Source: Leadbetterella sp035299025
GTDB taxonomy: Bacteria > Bacteroidota > Bacteroidia > Cytophagales > Spirosomataceae
DNA: 64,000 nucleotides
Direction: 5' to 3'
Assembly: GCA_035299025.1 (NCBI GenBank)
Contig: DATGXK010000020.1
Span: forward strand, 1 to 64,000
Part shown: one piece after another, positions 53,577 to 63,084 of the stretch
Layout: every line of letters begins with the position of its first letter
How positions within the stretch are numbered: position 1 is the stretch's first letter
The notes under the pieces: generated by a model
What the model was told of the DNA's origin: nothing
Databases searched by the model: none
Seen by the model: only the letters and a program-made list of their open reading frames with translations
Position numbers and translations under genes: made by a program

Positions 53577-56156
53577 ATGACAAAAAAGCTCTTTACATTG
53601 CTATTGGCTCTGTTGGTGGGTGCAAGCTTTGGAGCGAACGCTCAAAAGAAAAAAAAGGCCGAAGAGACTAAACCTGTGGTGGCCGAAGTGCCCAAAAAAC
53701 CTGAACCTCCTAAAAAACCTGAAGCACCAAAAAAAGGTCCAAAACCTTACAAAGAAGTGGTTGACAGTACGGCTGTTACTCAAAAAGGCATGATGACCGT
53801 GCATAAAATGGACGACAAGTACCTGTTCGAAATCCCAGACTCGCTGCTCGAAAGAGAAATAATGTCTATCACCAGATTCTCAAAAACTCCAGCCGGTGGC
53901 GGAATTTTTGGAGGTGAAGAGGTGAATCGTCAGGTTGTGAAGTGGGAAAAAGGCATCAACAACAACCTGCTTTTGAGATCAATCACGAAAGTGATTATGT
54001 CTCCTGACAGTTCAAAACCTATGGCACAGGCTGTAAAAAACTCCAGTGCTGACCCAATCATTGGTAATTTTGAAATTAAAGCCATTAAAAAAGACTCTAC
54101 TGGAAAGGTTTCGTTAGGATATGTGATAGACGTAACCAGCACCTTTGATTCTGACATTCAGACATTCTCTTTGGGCTCTATCGACAAACAGATTTTGAAT
54201 ATTGTGGCCTTCCAAAAGGACAGATCATATATTCAAAAAATTAAATCGTATCCAATAAATACCGAAATCAGGACCGTCAAAACCTTCTCTACTACGCCTC
54301 CACGTATTTCACTTACTCCTATGCCGCAGATTGGTGTGAATCTTCCAGCAGCTTTGGATGCAGGTGTTATAACCATGGAGTTCAACACTTCAATGATTTT
54401 GCTACCGAAAGTGCCTATGCGTAAAAGAATATTCGACGCACGTGTTGGTTATTTTGCCAATAGTTTTGGTGTTTTCGAAGAAGAATCGCACAAGGCAGAC
54501 GAGGACGTTTTTGCAGTAAGATGGAAACTTGAGCCCAAGTCAAAAGCAGACGCCGAAAAGCAAAAAAGAGGAGAATTGATTGAGCCTAAGAAACCAATAG
54601 TTTACTATATTGATCCAGCTACACCTGAGAAATGGAGAAAATACATAAAGGCTGGTATTGATGACTGGCAACCGGCCTATGAAGCCGCAGGTTGGAAAAA
54701 CGCCATCAGGGGCGAATACTGGCCTGAAAATGACACTACTATGAGCTTGGAAGACGCCCGTTTCTCTGTGGTGAGATATTTTGCGGCGGATATTCAAAAC
54801 GCTTACGGACCAAACGTCCACGACCCACGCTCTGGTGAAATTCTTGAGAGTCATATCGGTTGGTACCACAACATCATGAGCCTATTGAGAAACTGGTATT
54901 TGATACAAACTGCTGCTGCTGATCCAGCTGCTAGAATGAAAAAATTTGATGACCACCTGATGGGCGAATTGATTCGTTTTGTGTCTTCTCATGAAGTTGG
55001 ACATACTCTAGGCCTTCGTCACAACATGGGTGCTTCTTCGGCCACGCCAGTAGAAAAACTCAGAGACCCAGCGTTTCAAGAGAAAAACGGACACACTTCA
55101 TCTATTATGGACTACGCCAGATTTAACTATGTAGCTCAGCCAGAGGACGGTGTGAAGCATTTCTTTCCTCGCATAGGCGACTACGACAAATGGGCGATTA
55201 CTTGGGGTTACAAATATTTTGCTGATGCAAAAGACGAAGACGAAGAAAAGAAACTCTTGAACGATATGACCAAAGAGGCTTACAAAAACCGTCGTCTTTG
55301 GTTCGGAACAGAAATCAGCCCGTATGATCCACGTTATCAGACTGAAGACATCGGCGACAACGCCATGAGAGCGTCAGAATACGGTATCAAAAACTTGAAG
55401 CGTATTTTGCCAAACTTGATGGAATACAGCAAAGAAAATGGTGAAAGTTACCAAGAATTAGAAGAAATGTACATGAACTTGGTGGGGCAATTCAGAAGAT
55501 ACATGGGTCACGTAACCAAAAACGTAGGTGGTATTTATGACAGCCCAAAAACCTATGATATGGAAGGTAATCAGTTTGAGATTACTCCAAAGGCTATACA
55601 AAAAGATGCTGTGGCGTTTTTAAATGCCCAGTTGTTTACTACGCCATTGTGGATGATGGACCAAAACATTTTGTCGAAAATCAAACCTGAGAATGGTGTA
55701 GAAGCCATCAAAGCAATGCAAGATGCTACACTTTCGAGCCTTTTGGCAGGAGACAGAGCCGTAAGATTGATGGAAAGTGGTGCAGCTGGAGCGGGTAATT
55801 ACACCCTAGACGAAATGATGACCGACCTGAGAAGCGGTATTTTCTCTGAACTAAAAACCAAAACAAGCATAGATATCTACAGAAGAAATATTCAGAAGGT
55901 ATTTGTAGATAGAGTTGCAGCTCTATTGAAACCAGGCAATGCCATGGTAAGATCAGTACCTGTGGGTGTAACCTATGGTTTTAGCACCAGAGTGGTGAAT
56001 TTGGCACAAACGGATTTACCTTCTATCGCCAGAGGACAATTGATCGATTTGAAAAATGAAATGAAAGCTGCCTCCGCGAGAATGACTGATAAGTTGAGTA
56101 AATATCATTTACAAGATTTGATTGCCAGAATTGATATGGCTTTGGATCCGAAGTGA
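53577..56156 (+). CDS. Secreted zinc metalloprotease, DUF5117/DUF4953 type (859 aa)
   Basis: Signal peptide (MTKKLFTLLLALLVGASFGANAQ) followed by a lysine/proline-rich linker (about 24-60). A DUF5117-like domain follows, then the zincin motif HEVGHTLGLRHNMGAS at about residues 473-488, which has the extended HExxHxxGxxH zinc site with catalytic Glu. SIMDYARFNYVAQPEDG follows as the Met-turn region. The C-terminal region is DUF4953-like. The family is abundant in Bacteroidota and is predicted to act outside the cytoplasm. Substrate unknown. Monocistronic, with its own terminator. Confidence 0.92.
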   Translation: MTKKLFTLLLALLVGASFGANAQKKKKAEETKPVVAEVPKKPEPPKKPEAPKKGPKPYKEVVDSTAVTQKGMMTVHKMDDKYLFEIPDSLLEREIMSITRFSKTPAGGGIFGGEEVNRQVVKWEKGINNNLLLRSITKVIMSPDSSKPMAQAVKNSSADPIIGNFEIKAIKKDSTGKVSLGYVIDVTSTFDSDIQTFSLGSIDKQILNIVAFQKDRSYIQKIKSYPINTEIRTVKTFSTTPPRISLTPMPQIGVNLPAALDAGVITMEFNTSMILLPKVPMRKRIFDARVGYFANSFGVFEEESHKADEDVFAVRWKLEPKSKADAEKQKRGELIEPKKPIVYYIDPATPEKWRKYIKAGIDDWQPAYEAAGWKNAIRGEYWPENDTTMSLEDARFSVVRYFAADIQNAYGPNVHDPRSGEILESHIGWYHNIMSLLRNWYLIQTAAADPAARMKKFDDHLMGELIRFVSSHEVGHTLGLRHNMGASSATPVEKLRDPAFQEKNGHTSSIMDYARFNYVAQPEDGVKHFFPRIGDYDKWAITWGYKYFADAKDEDEEKKLLNDMTKEAYKNRRLWFGTEISPYDPRYQTEDIGDNAMRASEYGIKNLKRILPNLMEYSKENGESYQELEEMYMNLVGQFRRYMGHVTKNVGGIYDSPKTYDMEGNQFEITPKAIQKDAVAFLNAQLFTTPLWMMDQNILSKIKPENGVEAIKAMQDATLSSLLAGDRAVRLMESGAAGAGNYTLDEMMTDLRSGIFSELKTKTSIDIYRRNIQKVFVDRVAALLKPGNAMVRSVPVGVTYGFSTRVVNLAQTDLPSIARGQLIDLKNEMKAASARMTDKLSKYHLQDLIARIDMALDPK

Positions 56157-56179
56157 TTACAGACTAGATTTTAAAACGA

Positions 56180-56209
56180 AAGCCACCTCGATTGGGGTGG
56201 CTTTTTTTG
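56180..56209 (+). terminator. Terminator after the metalloprotease gene
   Basis: Stem AAGCCACC / GGTGGCTT with an 8-nt loop and a T-run (TTTTTTT), 24 bp after the stop codon. Confidence 0.9.
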
Positions 56210-56214
56210 TGTGG

Positions 56215-56592
56215 TTAACATCTTATGACTTTTAAATTTTTGATATTATCAAAACCAAAGTCGTTGGTGATCAAAATACTTTTATGATAAATCGCACTTG
56301 CTGCAATAATGGAATCTGGTAATTTAAGCTTATTCCTTTTCCTAATTTCTAAAGTTAATGACAATAAATCTTTGTTTTCATTGCCTAATCCTATTACCTC
56401 AATTCTGTCTAAAAAACTTTGAAATATTGTAATATCTTCTTCCTTTAAATTTGGATTAGCAAGAAATTCCAATTGATTTATGATAGAAATCCCTATCCAA
56501 GAGGCATTTTTTAAAACATTGACAAGGTTGTCATTTCCTTGTAATAAAGCTGTGATGGCATTCGTATCAAGAAAGTATTTACTCCCATTCAT
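56215..56592 (-). CDS. PIN-domain ribonuclease toxin, VapC-like (125 aa)
   Basis: A PIN domain with the acidic site Asp9 (YFLDTNAITALL), Glu42 (NQLEFLANP), Asp93 (KLPDSIIAASAI) and Asp111 (LITNDFGF). VapC toxins cleave RNA, often initiator tRNA, and are held inactive by a co-expressed antitoxin. Its start overlaps the upstream antitoxin-like gene by 14 bp, the usual toxin-antitoxin order. Confidence 0.88.
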   Translation of the reverse strand: MNGSKYFLDTNAITALLQGNDNLVNVLKNASWIGISIINQLEFLANPNLKEEDITIFQSFLDRIEVIGLGNENKDLLSLTLEIRKRNKLKLPDSIIAASAIYHKSILITNDFGFDNIKNLKVIRC

Positions 56593-56785
56593 TTCTCAAT
56601 TTCTTTTGCTCTAAAAGGCCATCTCCTTTCCATGAAAGTTTTCCAGCTAAATCTGAAAAATCATAAGAATGCTTTTCTGTCATCACTACAGTAACCTCTA
56701 CCTCCTCTTCAGGTGAAAACGAGGGATGTTTGAGATTCAACTCTCCTTTCTCATTAATTTTACCTTTAATGGTTACAACAGTCAT
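56579..56785 (-). CDS. Antitoxin of the VapC-like toxin (68 aa)
   Basis: A short protein with an AbrB- or beta-strand-rich N-terminus (MTVVTIKGKINEKGELNLKHPSFSPEEEVEVTVV) and a helical, tryptophan-containing tail (LAGKLSWKGDGLLEQKKLRNEWE) that would bind the PIN domain. It does not match a named antitoxin family clearly. The assignment rests on size, position and the 14-bp overlap. Confidence 0.7.
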   Translation of the reverse strand: MTVVTIKGKINEKGELNLKHPSFSPEEEVEVTVVMTEKHSYDFSDLAGKLSWKGDGLLEQKKLRNEWE

Positions 56786-56907
56786 ACAATTTCAACATTT
56801 TGATAAAATTATAAAAATAATTTCTAATCTATTTGATACCAGACTTTTATTTTACAATACTTAATGATGGTTAAGGCTACATTCTGCAAAAAACTGTTTC
56901 ACATTTT

Positions 56908-58203
56908 TCACAACCCCAACAAAAAAGTCTTTTCCAAAGCCAATGATTGCCTTTCAGGCATTTGGGCTTCTTGAGCGAAGTGTTTCCAGTTTTTTACAGT
57001 TTCAATTACTTGACTAATGATTTCCTTGGGTTTCTTGATGTTCATTTGTTTTGCTACGTTTAGCAAATCACTTTGATCAATTCCCTCTCGTTTTCCGTTG
57101 ATTGACATTTGATGACGAGCTATCCATTTGTTATCTGGGTTGTAGGCGTAGGTCACATCATAAGCGGGCGAAAGCTTCCATTTGCCAGAGTTGTCCATTA
57201 GAAACGAAATATTTTTGGTGTGGTCGTCTTGGTTGCGGGCAATTACGTTAAACACCATTCTGAGGTACAATTGCTCGGCATCGGTATAGGGAAGCCTTAA
57301 CTCACGCATGGCCTGAAACGCCTGCTCGTATGCGTAGGCATTCGGATTGTTGTAGTCATAATGACACAGACCGCAGAGTGTCTGCATGTGTAGTTTTTGA
57401 TTGTTGGGTAATCTATCAAACCGCTTCGTCATAAAATGGGCTCTTCCGCCTTCTTCCAATAATTTGCTTTCAGTCATGTTTATGCCGCATGCTATTGCCA
57501 TTTTGTAGTAGGCATATTCTATTCGGCCATAACCCATTGGGTCGCTTAACTGTTCGTTTGTTACACCATCAAACTTTATCAACCAGTGTTCAAAGCCTTC
57601 GGGAGCAACAAGCTGGCCACTTCGTACCTCTTTAGTGAGCGGATTATAAGCTATTACGGCTTTTGCTCTTGCACCACCTGCTGATGTCCCCACCTTTATG
57701 ATATCCATCAAAGCTTCAGCTTCCTTTTGACTTAGTTCGGTATTCAATTCGTTTTTTTGTTCCAAAGCTTTTTTTGACAAAGCCACCAAATCACCTATTT
57801 CCAGACTTTTTTTTGTGTCTTTTTCTTGCTTTATGGCTGGGGCAAATTCCAATGCACCCATACCTCTGTTGCCCTGATAGCAGAGTCGTTCTACAGGGTT
57901 CATACTGTTGCGTGCCCTACCCTGTGATGCCAGCCAAATATCGATTAATTGTCCACCAAATCTATCGGGAAGTGCATCGGCCAATAAACCAGGTAAACCT
58001 TGGTATGTTTCTCTTGGTAAAGCTGGAAACTGAAAAATCGTACCCTTTGATGCACTTTGAATCGGCATAGTCAGTGGGGCAATATCAAGTCCTAGACGAA
58101 CGAATGCAGCATCCATCTCAAAAGATGCTACCTCACGACCCTCATCCCACAGAACGGCACCCACTAGCTTATCCCACAAAACCACATTTGCCAAATTTAC
58201 CAT
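56908..58203 (-). CDS. hipA: HipA-type serine/threonine kinase toxin (431 aa)
   Basis: HipA fold: an N-terminal couple-HipA domain (VVLWDKLVGAVLWDEGREVASFEMD), a P-loop-like SAGGARAKAVIAYN, and the catalytic RNQDDHTKNISFLMDNSGKW followed by LSPAYDVTYAYNP. The Asp-Asp-His and metal-binding Asp are present. E. coli HipA phosphorylates glutamyl-tRNA synthetase and promotes persistence. It overlaps the HipB gene by 7 bp and would be held inactive by it. The target of this protein is not known. Confidence 0.93.
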   Translation of the reverse strand: MVNLANVVLWDKLVGAVLWDEGREVASFEMDAAFVRLGLDIAPLTMPIQSASKGTIFQFPALPRETYQGLPGLLADALPDRFGGQLIDIWLASQGRARNSMNPVERLCYQGNRGMGALEFAPAIKQEKDTKKSLEIGDLVALSKKALEQKNELNTELSQKEAEALMDIIKVGTSAGGARAKAVIAYNPLTKEVRSGQLVAPEGFEHWLIKFDGVTNEQLSDPMGYGRIEYAYYKMAIACGINMTESKLLEEGGRAHFMTKRFDRLPNNQKLHMQTLCGLCHYDYNNPNAYAYEQAFQAMRELRLPYTDAEQLYLRMVFNVIARNQDDHTKNISFLMDNSGKWKLSPAYDVTYAYNPDNKWIARHQMSINGKREGIDQSDLLNVAKQMNIKKPKEIISQVIETVKNWKHFAQEAQMPERQSLALEKTFLLGL

Positions 58204-58508
58204 TCGCTTGCGGGCTTAGCTTTTTTGTTTCCTGTAGCTCTTTTGCGATATTTGGCTTGTTGCTCGGCCACCATAAGTGGGCTTATGCTATCAGGAACAA
58301 CAAAAGCCCCTAACACATCGAGCTGCTCCAAGCCTCGCAAAATCTGAACAAAACTCAGCATATTACTTACACGCCCATTCTCAATTTCGCTGATGGTACT
58401 ACGAAAAATACCACTTTTGGCAGCCAACTCTTGCTGTGTAATATTTGCCCTGATACGCATACGCTTGAGCTGCTTGCCAAGCTCTGTTATTATGGCAGCA
58501 TCACTCAT
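58197..58508 (-). CDS. hipB: HipB-type XRE antitoxin and repressor (103 aa)
   Basis: Helix-turn-helix of the XRE family: LGKQLKRMRIRANITQQELAAKSGIFRSTISEIENGRVSN. A basic C-terminal tail. The start at 58508 (MSDAAIITELGK) is preferred over one 12 codons earlier because a palindromic operator (58526-58543) would otherwise lie inside the coding sequence. HipB binds its own promoter and HipA; four matching operators lie upstream. Confidence 0.88.
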   Translation of the reverse strand: MSDAAIITELGKQLKRMRIRANITQQELAAKSGIFRSTISEIENGRVSNMLSFVQILRGLEQLDVLGAFVVPDSISPLMVAEQQAKYRKRATGNKKAKPASEW

Positions 58509-58525
58509 ACTATACCAGTTTATAT

Positions 58526-58676
58526 TGTTGTATAAATACGACATTATGATAAATTTTTAATATTAATGTTTTCTTTACACAACAAATATACCAAATAAAA
58601 ATACAATAAAAAAAATATGTCGCTAAAAGACAACAATAAATTATTTTAATCACAATAATGTTGCCTAAAAACAACA
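58526..58676 (-). promoter_or_regulatory. Cluster of four HipB-type operators (TGTyG-N8-CrACA)
   Basis: Sites: TGTTGTATAAATACGACA (58526-58543), TGTTTTCTTTACACAACA (58567-58584, one mismatch), TGTCGCTAAAAGACAACA (58618-58635) and TGTTGCCTAAAAACAACA (58659-58676). Start-to-start spacings are 41, 51 and 41 bp, close to whole helical turns. E. coli hip operators also have 5-bp arms and N8 (TATCC-N8-GGATA). The arm sequence differs here. Confidence 0.75.
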
Positions 58677-58719
58677 TTTAAAGTAAAATTAATTAAGCAA
58701 AATTCCGAAAAGATAAAAA

Positions 58720-59400
58720 TCAAACCACTACAGCTTGCCCTACTTCTAGCAAAATCAACTCTTTGTTGGCTTCTGAGAAAGCTGCCCTAGCTGCATGATG
58801 ATCTATTTTGATAGGTGGGAAAGAATCAAAATGGCAACCAAAGATTTTGGAGCAAGCTATAAAATCAGCCGCAATGATGGCGTCCTCGTAACCCATGGTG
58901 AAGTAATCGCCTACTGGCAAAATAGCAAAATCCAAAGCTGGACAGATTTTTGGGATCAACTGCATGTCTAAGGTCAATGCAGTGTCTCCGGCATGATAAA
59001 AGCAGTGGTTCTCGTTCCAAATCACAAAACCGTAGGGATTACCGCCATAAGTACCGTCTGGCAAAACACTTGAATGGACCGCCGTAACGAGTTTAACCGT
59101 TCCGAAATCAAAGGTAAACTTACCTCCAGTATTTAAACCATGAGCAACTATTCCTTTTTTCTGATACCATTCGGCTATCTCGTAATTAGAAATTATGGGA
59201 GCATTACACTGTTTGGCAATGCTTTCAGCATCAGCGACATGATCACCATGGCCATGTGTGAGCAAAATATAATCTGCTTGAATATCAGCTATTGATACGC
59301 CACCCGCCATTGGATTGCCAGAAATAAAAGGGTCGAAAATGAGTCGTTTTCCACCAAACTCCACAATAAAACAAGAATGTCCTAAATATTGAATTTTCAT
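58720..59400 (-). CDS. Metal-dependent hydrolase, UPF0173/metallo-beta-lactamase fold (226 aa)
   Basis: Starts MKIQYLGHSCFIVEFGGKRLIFDPFISGNP and has LLTHGHGDHVADA (HxHxDH), then HAGDTAL and the final HFDSFPPIKID. These are the metal ligands of the UPF0173 group. It is probably cytoplasmic with a broad or unknown substrate. Single gene, 105 bp from the phospholipase C gene on the same strand. Confidence 0.92.
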   Translation of the reverse strand: MKIQYLGHSCFIVEFGGKRLIFDPFISGNPMAGGVSIADIQADYILLTHGHGDHVADAESIAKQCNAPIISNYEIAEWYQKKGIVAHGLNTGGKFTFDFGTVKLVTAVHSSVLPDGTYGGNPYGFVIWNENHCFYHAGDTALTLDMQLIPKICPALDFAILPVGDYFTMGYEDAIIAADFIACSKIFGCHFDSFPPIKIDHHAARAAFSEANKELILLEVGQAVVV

Positions 59401-59505
59401 ATTGTAAATTTTTATTAACTACAGAACTACAAAAAAGTAGATCTCGAAATAAACGCAAGTAAACCCAAATTGGTTGTCAATTTCTATGCAAAAAAATCAA
59501 AAATC

Positions 59506-62001
59506 TTAAACCACCCCACCCATTTGTGGATCTGTGAAGCTCGGTTTTCCTGTTTCTAAATGGCCTGCATAATGCCAACCAGCGTCCTTTGAACCCTTTA
59601 CTCTAACCAAAAAATCATACCAAGAGTGGCTCTTGCTTAAGTCCATCGGCACCTTCTTATATTCGTTTTTGGTGAATGTAAGCACTTTCGTTCCAGTTTT
59701 ATAGGCCAAGTCAATCACTTCTATTTGAATCGTTTTGCCACTGATATTCTTTATTTCCAAGTCTACATTTCCGTTGGGTTTTCTATCCTTTCCTTCTTGA
59801 TACCAAAGCTTTGACTCAAAACCATTAGTTTCTACATTTACCTTAAAAGCCCTATAAAAGCCATTTGGGCCATAGACCTCAAACTTAAATTTCTCGCTGT
59901 CCAACATCCAATTGTCAGTGATAATATCGCCTGCCTTGAGTGCATAATTTCGGGTCTTTAGCTCTCCTTTTTCTTTAAAATAAACCACAAAAGGACAGCC
60001 CGCCGATTTGTCACCAAAAAGCAGCTTCCCAACCTTAAATGTAATCTCAAACTTATCGTCACGTTCCTTGCCCTCAACATACAGTTCATAAGGCAAAGCA
60101 CAAGCAGGCTTAATTCCTTTCTCCTGCTTGGGCATCCAAGCCGATTTTTGCGGAGAGACATTCGCCTCGGCTACCTCCTCCGGCGAAAGAGCTTTGTAAT
60201 TATTGGGTAGTTTTTTAAACTTGGCCGCATGTATAGAAGCTATGAATGGCACTTTTTTAACAAAATCTAGAGAAGCAATTTTCTCACCATTGTAAGGTTT
60301 AAAAACTGAAGTCAGGTCACCGCAAACCGTTCTACGCCAATCGCTTATATTTTCTTCCTTTATTTCTTTTTTATATTTCTTAGAAACAAATTTCTCCAAA
60401 AATTGTAAAACCGAGGTATGGTCAAAAACCTCTGAACAAACCTGTCCACCCCTACTCCAAGGCGAAGCGATGACCAACGGAACCCTAAATCCCAAACCTA
60501 TTGGACTCTCACGGGCATCCTTTTCCGGATTTTTATACTTGCGTTTCTTTTCGTGCTCAATGTTTACATGCTCCACTGAAGTATCTATCCCCGCCGACAC
60601 TTTTCCGGTTTCAGGTTTCAAATGATGTGGTGGTACAAACGGCGGAACGTGGTCAAAATACCCGTCGTTCTCGTCATAGGCCAGTATAGATATCGTTTTC
60701 TTCCATATTTCAGGATTTTTAGTCAAAATTTCCATCACTTCGGAAACATACCAAGCCCCATACCACGGTGCTCCAGGATGATCAGAGAAATTCTCAGGAG
60801 CTACCAACCACGAAACCGCCGGAAGTTTATCTTCGTTTACGTCTTTTCTGAATTGATGCAAAACATCACTTTTAGGCACTTCAAGGGTTCTTTTTGTGCC
60901 ATTATCGTCATATTCAACTGTCACAAGTTCCCTATAATCGGCATCGGCACGGTTGTTTGTGAATGCCTTTTGATGAATACTCTTCTGAAAATCACTAAGT
61001 TTCTTGAAATTCTCCGGAGTGTACTCTACAATATCGACTTTCAAAACCTCTAAAAACGATTCAAGATTCGCCAATTCTCTTTTTGTTTTCTCTAATTCTT
61101 GCCCAGCAAGATTAGGAATTGATGACTTCAAATCCGTTATTCTTTTCGGAATCAAATCTCTAACTTTCAGTAGATAAGCATAATACTCGGGAGCAAACTT
61201 TACTTTGTATTGGTCAAACCATTCAATAGGATTGTCGGTAAAATTTCCCAGCCAAGCATCTTGCTCTCCTTCGAAACCCGAAGTCAAACTGATTTCGTTT
61301 TGATAAATCCTCCAAGGAATACCAGCCTCTTCCAATCGCTCGGGGAAAGATTTCCAGTAGGCCCATTTTCCATAATCTATATCTTCGTTTTTAACGTTGG
61401 CTTTGGCTTCGAAACTTGGTTTTTCACGAATGGTGCCAGACCATAAATACAATCTGTTTGGCGTGGTACCGGTGAGCGAAGAACAGAAATTTTGGTCACA
61501 AACAGTAAATGCATCGGCCAATGCGTAGTAAAACGGGATGTCTTCTCTGTCATAATATCCCAAAGTGAGAGGCATTTCTTTGTACTCGGCATGTCCCGAG
61601 GGTTTGGCTTGGAGCCATTGGTCATACTTGCCTTCGTTTCGAGCATCTACTTGGTTTTCCCAAGAATGCGGCAGAGAACTCATCCAAGTAGCGTTCGTTT
61701 CTTTCAAATCTAATCTAAATGGGGCAAACGTCTCTCCTTTTGGGTTGGTCTGTAAAAAAACCTTGTTATTATTTGGCAGCCGAATGGCCCGAGGGTCATT
61801 AAAACCTCTAACACCCTTTAAAGTACCAAAGCTATGGTCAAAAGAACGATTTTCTTGCATCAAAATAACCACGTGTTCGGCATCCCAAAACGTACTTCCG
61901 TCTGCCGGATTGATGGCCATGGCCTTTAGGATAGAGCTTGGCAAAGCCATTCCGGCGGCCAACATCGAAGCTTTCTTTATAAAATCTCGGCGAGAGTCCA
62001 T
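59506..62001 (-). CDS. Phosphocholine-specific phospholipase C, Tat-exported (831 aa)
   Basis: A twin-arginine signal (MDSRRDFIKKASMLAAGMALPSS) leads the phosphoesterase domain: VVILMQENRSFDHSFGTLKGVRGFNDPRA, then TPNRLYLWSGT, VSEVMEILTKNP and ILAYDENDGYFDHVPPF with metal/catalytic residues, and FDHTSVLQFLEKF. Two C-terminal DUF756-like beta domains follow (about 640-730 and 745-831). The family cleaves phosphatidylcholine or sphingomyelin and may supply phosphate. The signal indicates export in folded form. Confidence 0.93.
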   Translation of the reverse strand: MDSRRDFIKKASMLAAGMALPSSILKAMAINPADGSTFWDAEHVVILMQENRSFDHSFGTLKGVRGFNDPRAIRLPNNNKVFLQTNPKGETFAPFRLDLKETNATWMSSLPHSWENQVDARNEGKYDQWLQAKPSGHAEYKEMPLTLGYYDREDIPFYYALADAFTVCDQNFCSSLTGTTPNRLYLWSGTIREKPSFEAKANVKNEDIDYGKWAYWKSFPERLEEAGIPWRIYQNEISLTSGFEGEQDAWLGNFTDNPIEWFDQYKVKFAPEYYAYLLKVRDLIPKRITDLKSSIPNLAGQELEKTKRELANLESFLEVLKVDIVEYTPENFKKLSDFQKSIHQKAFTNNRADADYRELVTVEYDDNGTKRTLEVPKSDVLHQFRKDVNEDKLPAVSWLVAPENFSDHPGAPWYGAWYVSEVMEILTKNPEIWKKTISILAYDENDGYFDHVPPFVPPHHLKPETGKVSAGIDTSVEHVNIEHEKKRKYKNPEKDARESPIGLGFRVPLVIASPWSRGGQVCSEVFDHTSVLQFLEKFVSKKYKKEIKEENISDWRRTVCGDLTSVFKPYNGEKIASLDFVKKVPFIASIHAAKFKKLPNNYKALSPEEVAEANVSPQKSAWMPKQEKGIKPACALPYELYVEGKERDDKFEITFKVGKLLFGDKSAGCPFVVYFKEKGELKTRNYALKAGDIITDNWMLDSEKFKFEVYGPNGFYRAFKVNVETNGFESKLWYQEGKDRKPNGNVDLEIKNISGKTIQIEVIDLAYKTGTKVLTFTKNEYKKVPMDLSKSHSWYDFLVRVKGSKDAGWHYAGHLETGKPSFTDPQMGGVV

Positions 62002-62117
62002 TGATGATTGAATTTTTTCTGAAATTTCGGAATAAAACTGTTATAATTCGAAATATCGATATTTAAAAATTGTTACCAATTAAAATTGATAATCAAACGA
62101 CTCCTAAATAAACTCTT

Positions 62118-62957
62118 TTATTGGTATTTGCTTGGACTTACGCCTTTCATTTTCTTGAATATTTTATTGAAATACGGAATATCATTGAATCCACTTTCAA
62201 AGGCTATCTGACTGACAGTAAGTTCTTTATTTCTAAGCAATTGACAAGCATACTGAATCCGGTAAGAATTAACTACCTCTACAAAGGTTTTACCCGTAAT
62301 GGTTTTAAAATATCGACAAAATGACGTAGGCGAAAGGTGTGCCACCTCGGCAATTGAATGCAGTGCAATTTCCTCCCGATAATGATCTATTAGATAAGCA
62401 AAAACTTTTTGAAACCTTGCGGTCTCTGTACCAGAATGATGAACATTAAAGAATGAGGAGTCAATTACCTCCAATTCATTACTTTCAGCGAGAAAACCTA
62501 AGATATTCAACAAAAACATAAGTCTTTGATAATCATTTACTTTTGACAACTCCTCTAAAGTAGCCAACACTTTAAATTTTGTTTCGCCCAATATTTTTAG
62601 CCCCGTTCTAGACTTTTGTAAAAAATTATTGACCAAGTGCATTTCGGGCAGTTCTAAAAATCGCTCTCCCAAAAAATCACCTTTAAACTGCACCACTGTG
62701 GCCTCCACTTTTTCGCCTTCGGGGTGAGGCTTTGAAATCCAACAATGCGGGAGATTTGAGCCCAGAAAAATCAAGTCGTCATTGTAGAAATCCTCCACTT
62801 GCGTGCCTACATACCGTTGACCCTCACCTTTGCGGATGTGCGTAAGTTCAAACTCGGGATGAAAATGAAAAGCGGCGTCAAAAGCTGGCAACGCAAAGTC
62901 TCGGTAGAGAAATGAATTCCTCGCATCAAGGTCTAATTTTTCTAAAACTGCCTTCAT
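62118..62957 (-). CDS. AraC-family transcriptional regulator (279 aa)
   Basis: An N-terminal cupin effector domain (FRPD-like HFHPEFELTHIRKGEGQRYVGTQ, then LIFLGSNLPHCW) and a C-terminal AraC helix-turn-helix pair: IALHSIAEVAHLSPTSFCRYFKTITGKTFVEVVNSYRI and LTVSQIAFESGFNDIPYFNKIFKKMKGVSPSKY. It is divergent from the PhyH dioxygenase/dehydrogenase genes over 127 bp and probably controls them in response to a sugar-like ligand. The ligand is inferred only from family habit. Confidence 0.92.
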   Translation of the reverse strand: MKAVLEKLDLDARNSFLYRDFALPAFDAAFHFHPEFELTHIRKGEGQRYVGTQVEDFYNDDLIFLGSNLPHCWISKPHPEGEKVEATVVQFKGDFLGERFLELPEMHLVNNFLQKSRTGLKILGETKFKVLATLEELSKVNDYQRLMFLLNILGFLAESNELEVIDSSFFNVHHSGTETARFQKVFAYLIDHYREEIALHSIAEVAHLSPTSFCRYFKTITGKTFVEVVNSYRIQYACQLLRNKELTVSQIAFESGFNDIPYFNKIFKKMKGVSPSKYQ

Positions 62958-63084
62958 TGTTCTTTTTTATCAAAAATTAATATATAAAATAAACTATAAA
63001 GATAATATTAGACAATATTTTGAAAAAATAATCAAAATCGGATGAGAATATTCTTCTGAAATTGCATCATCAAAATTTAGGAAA

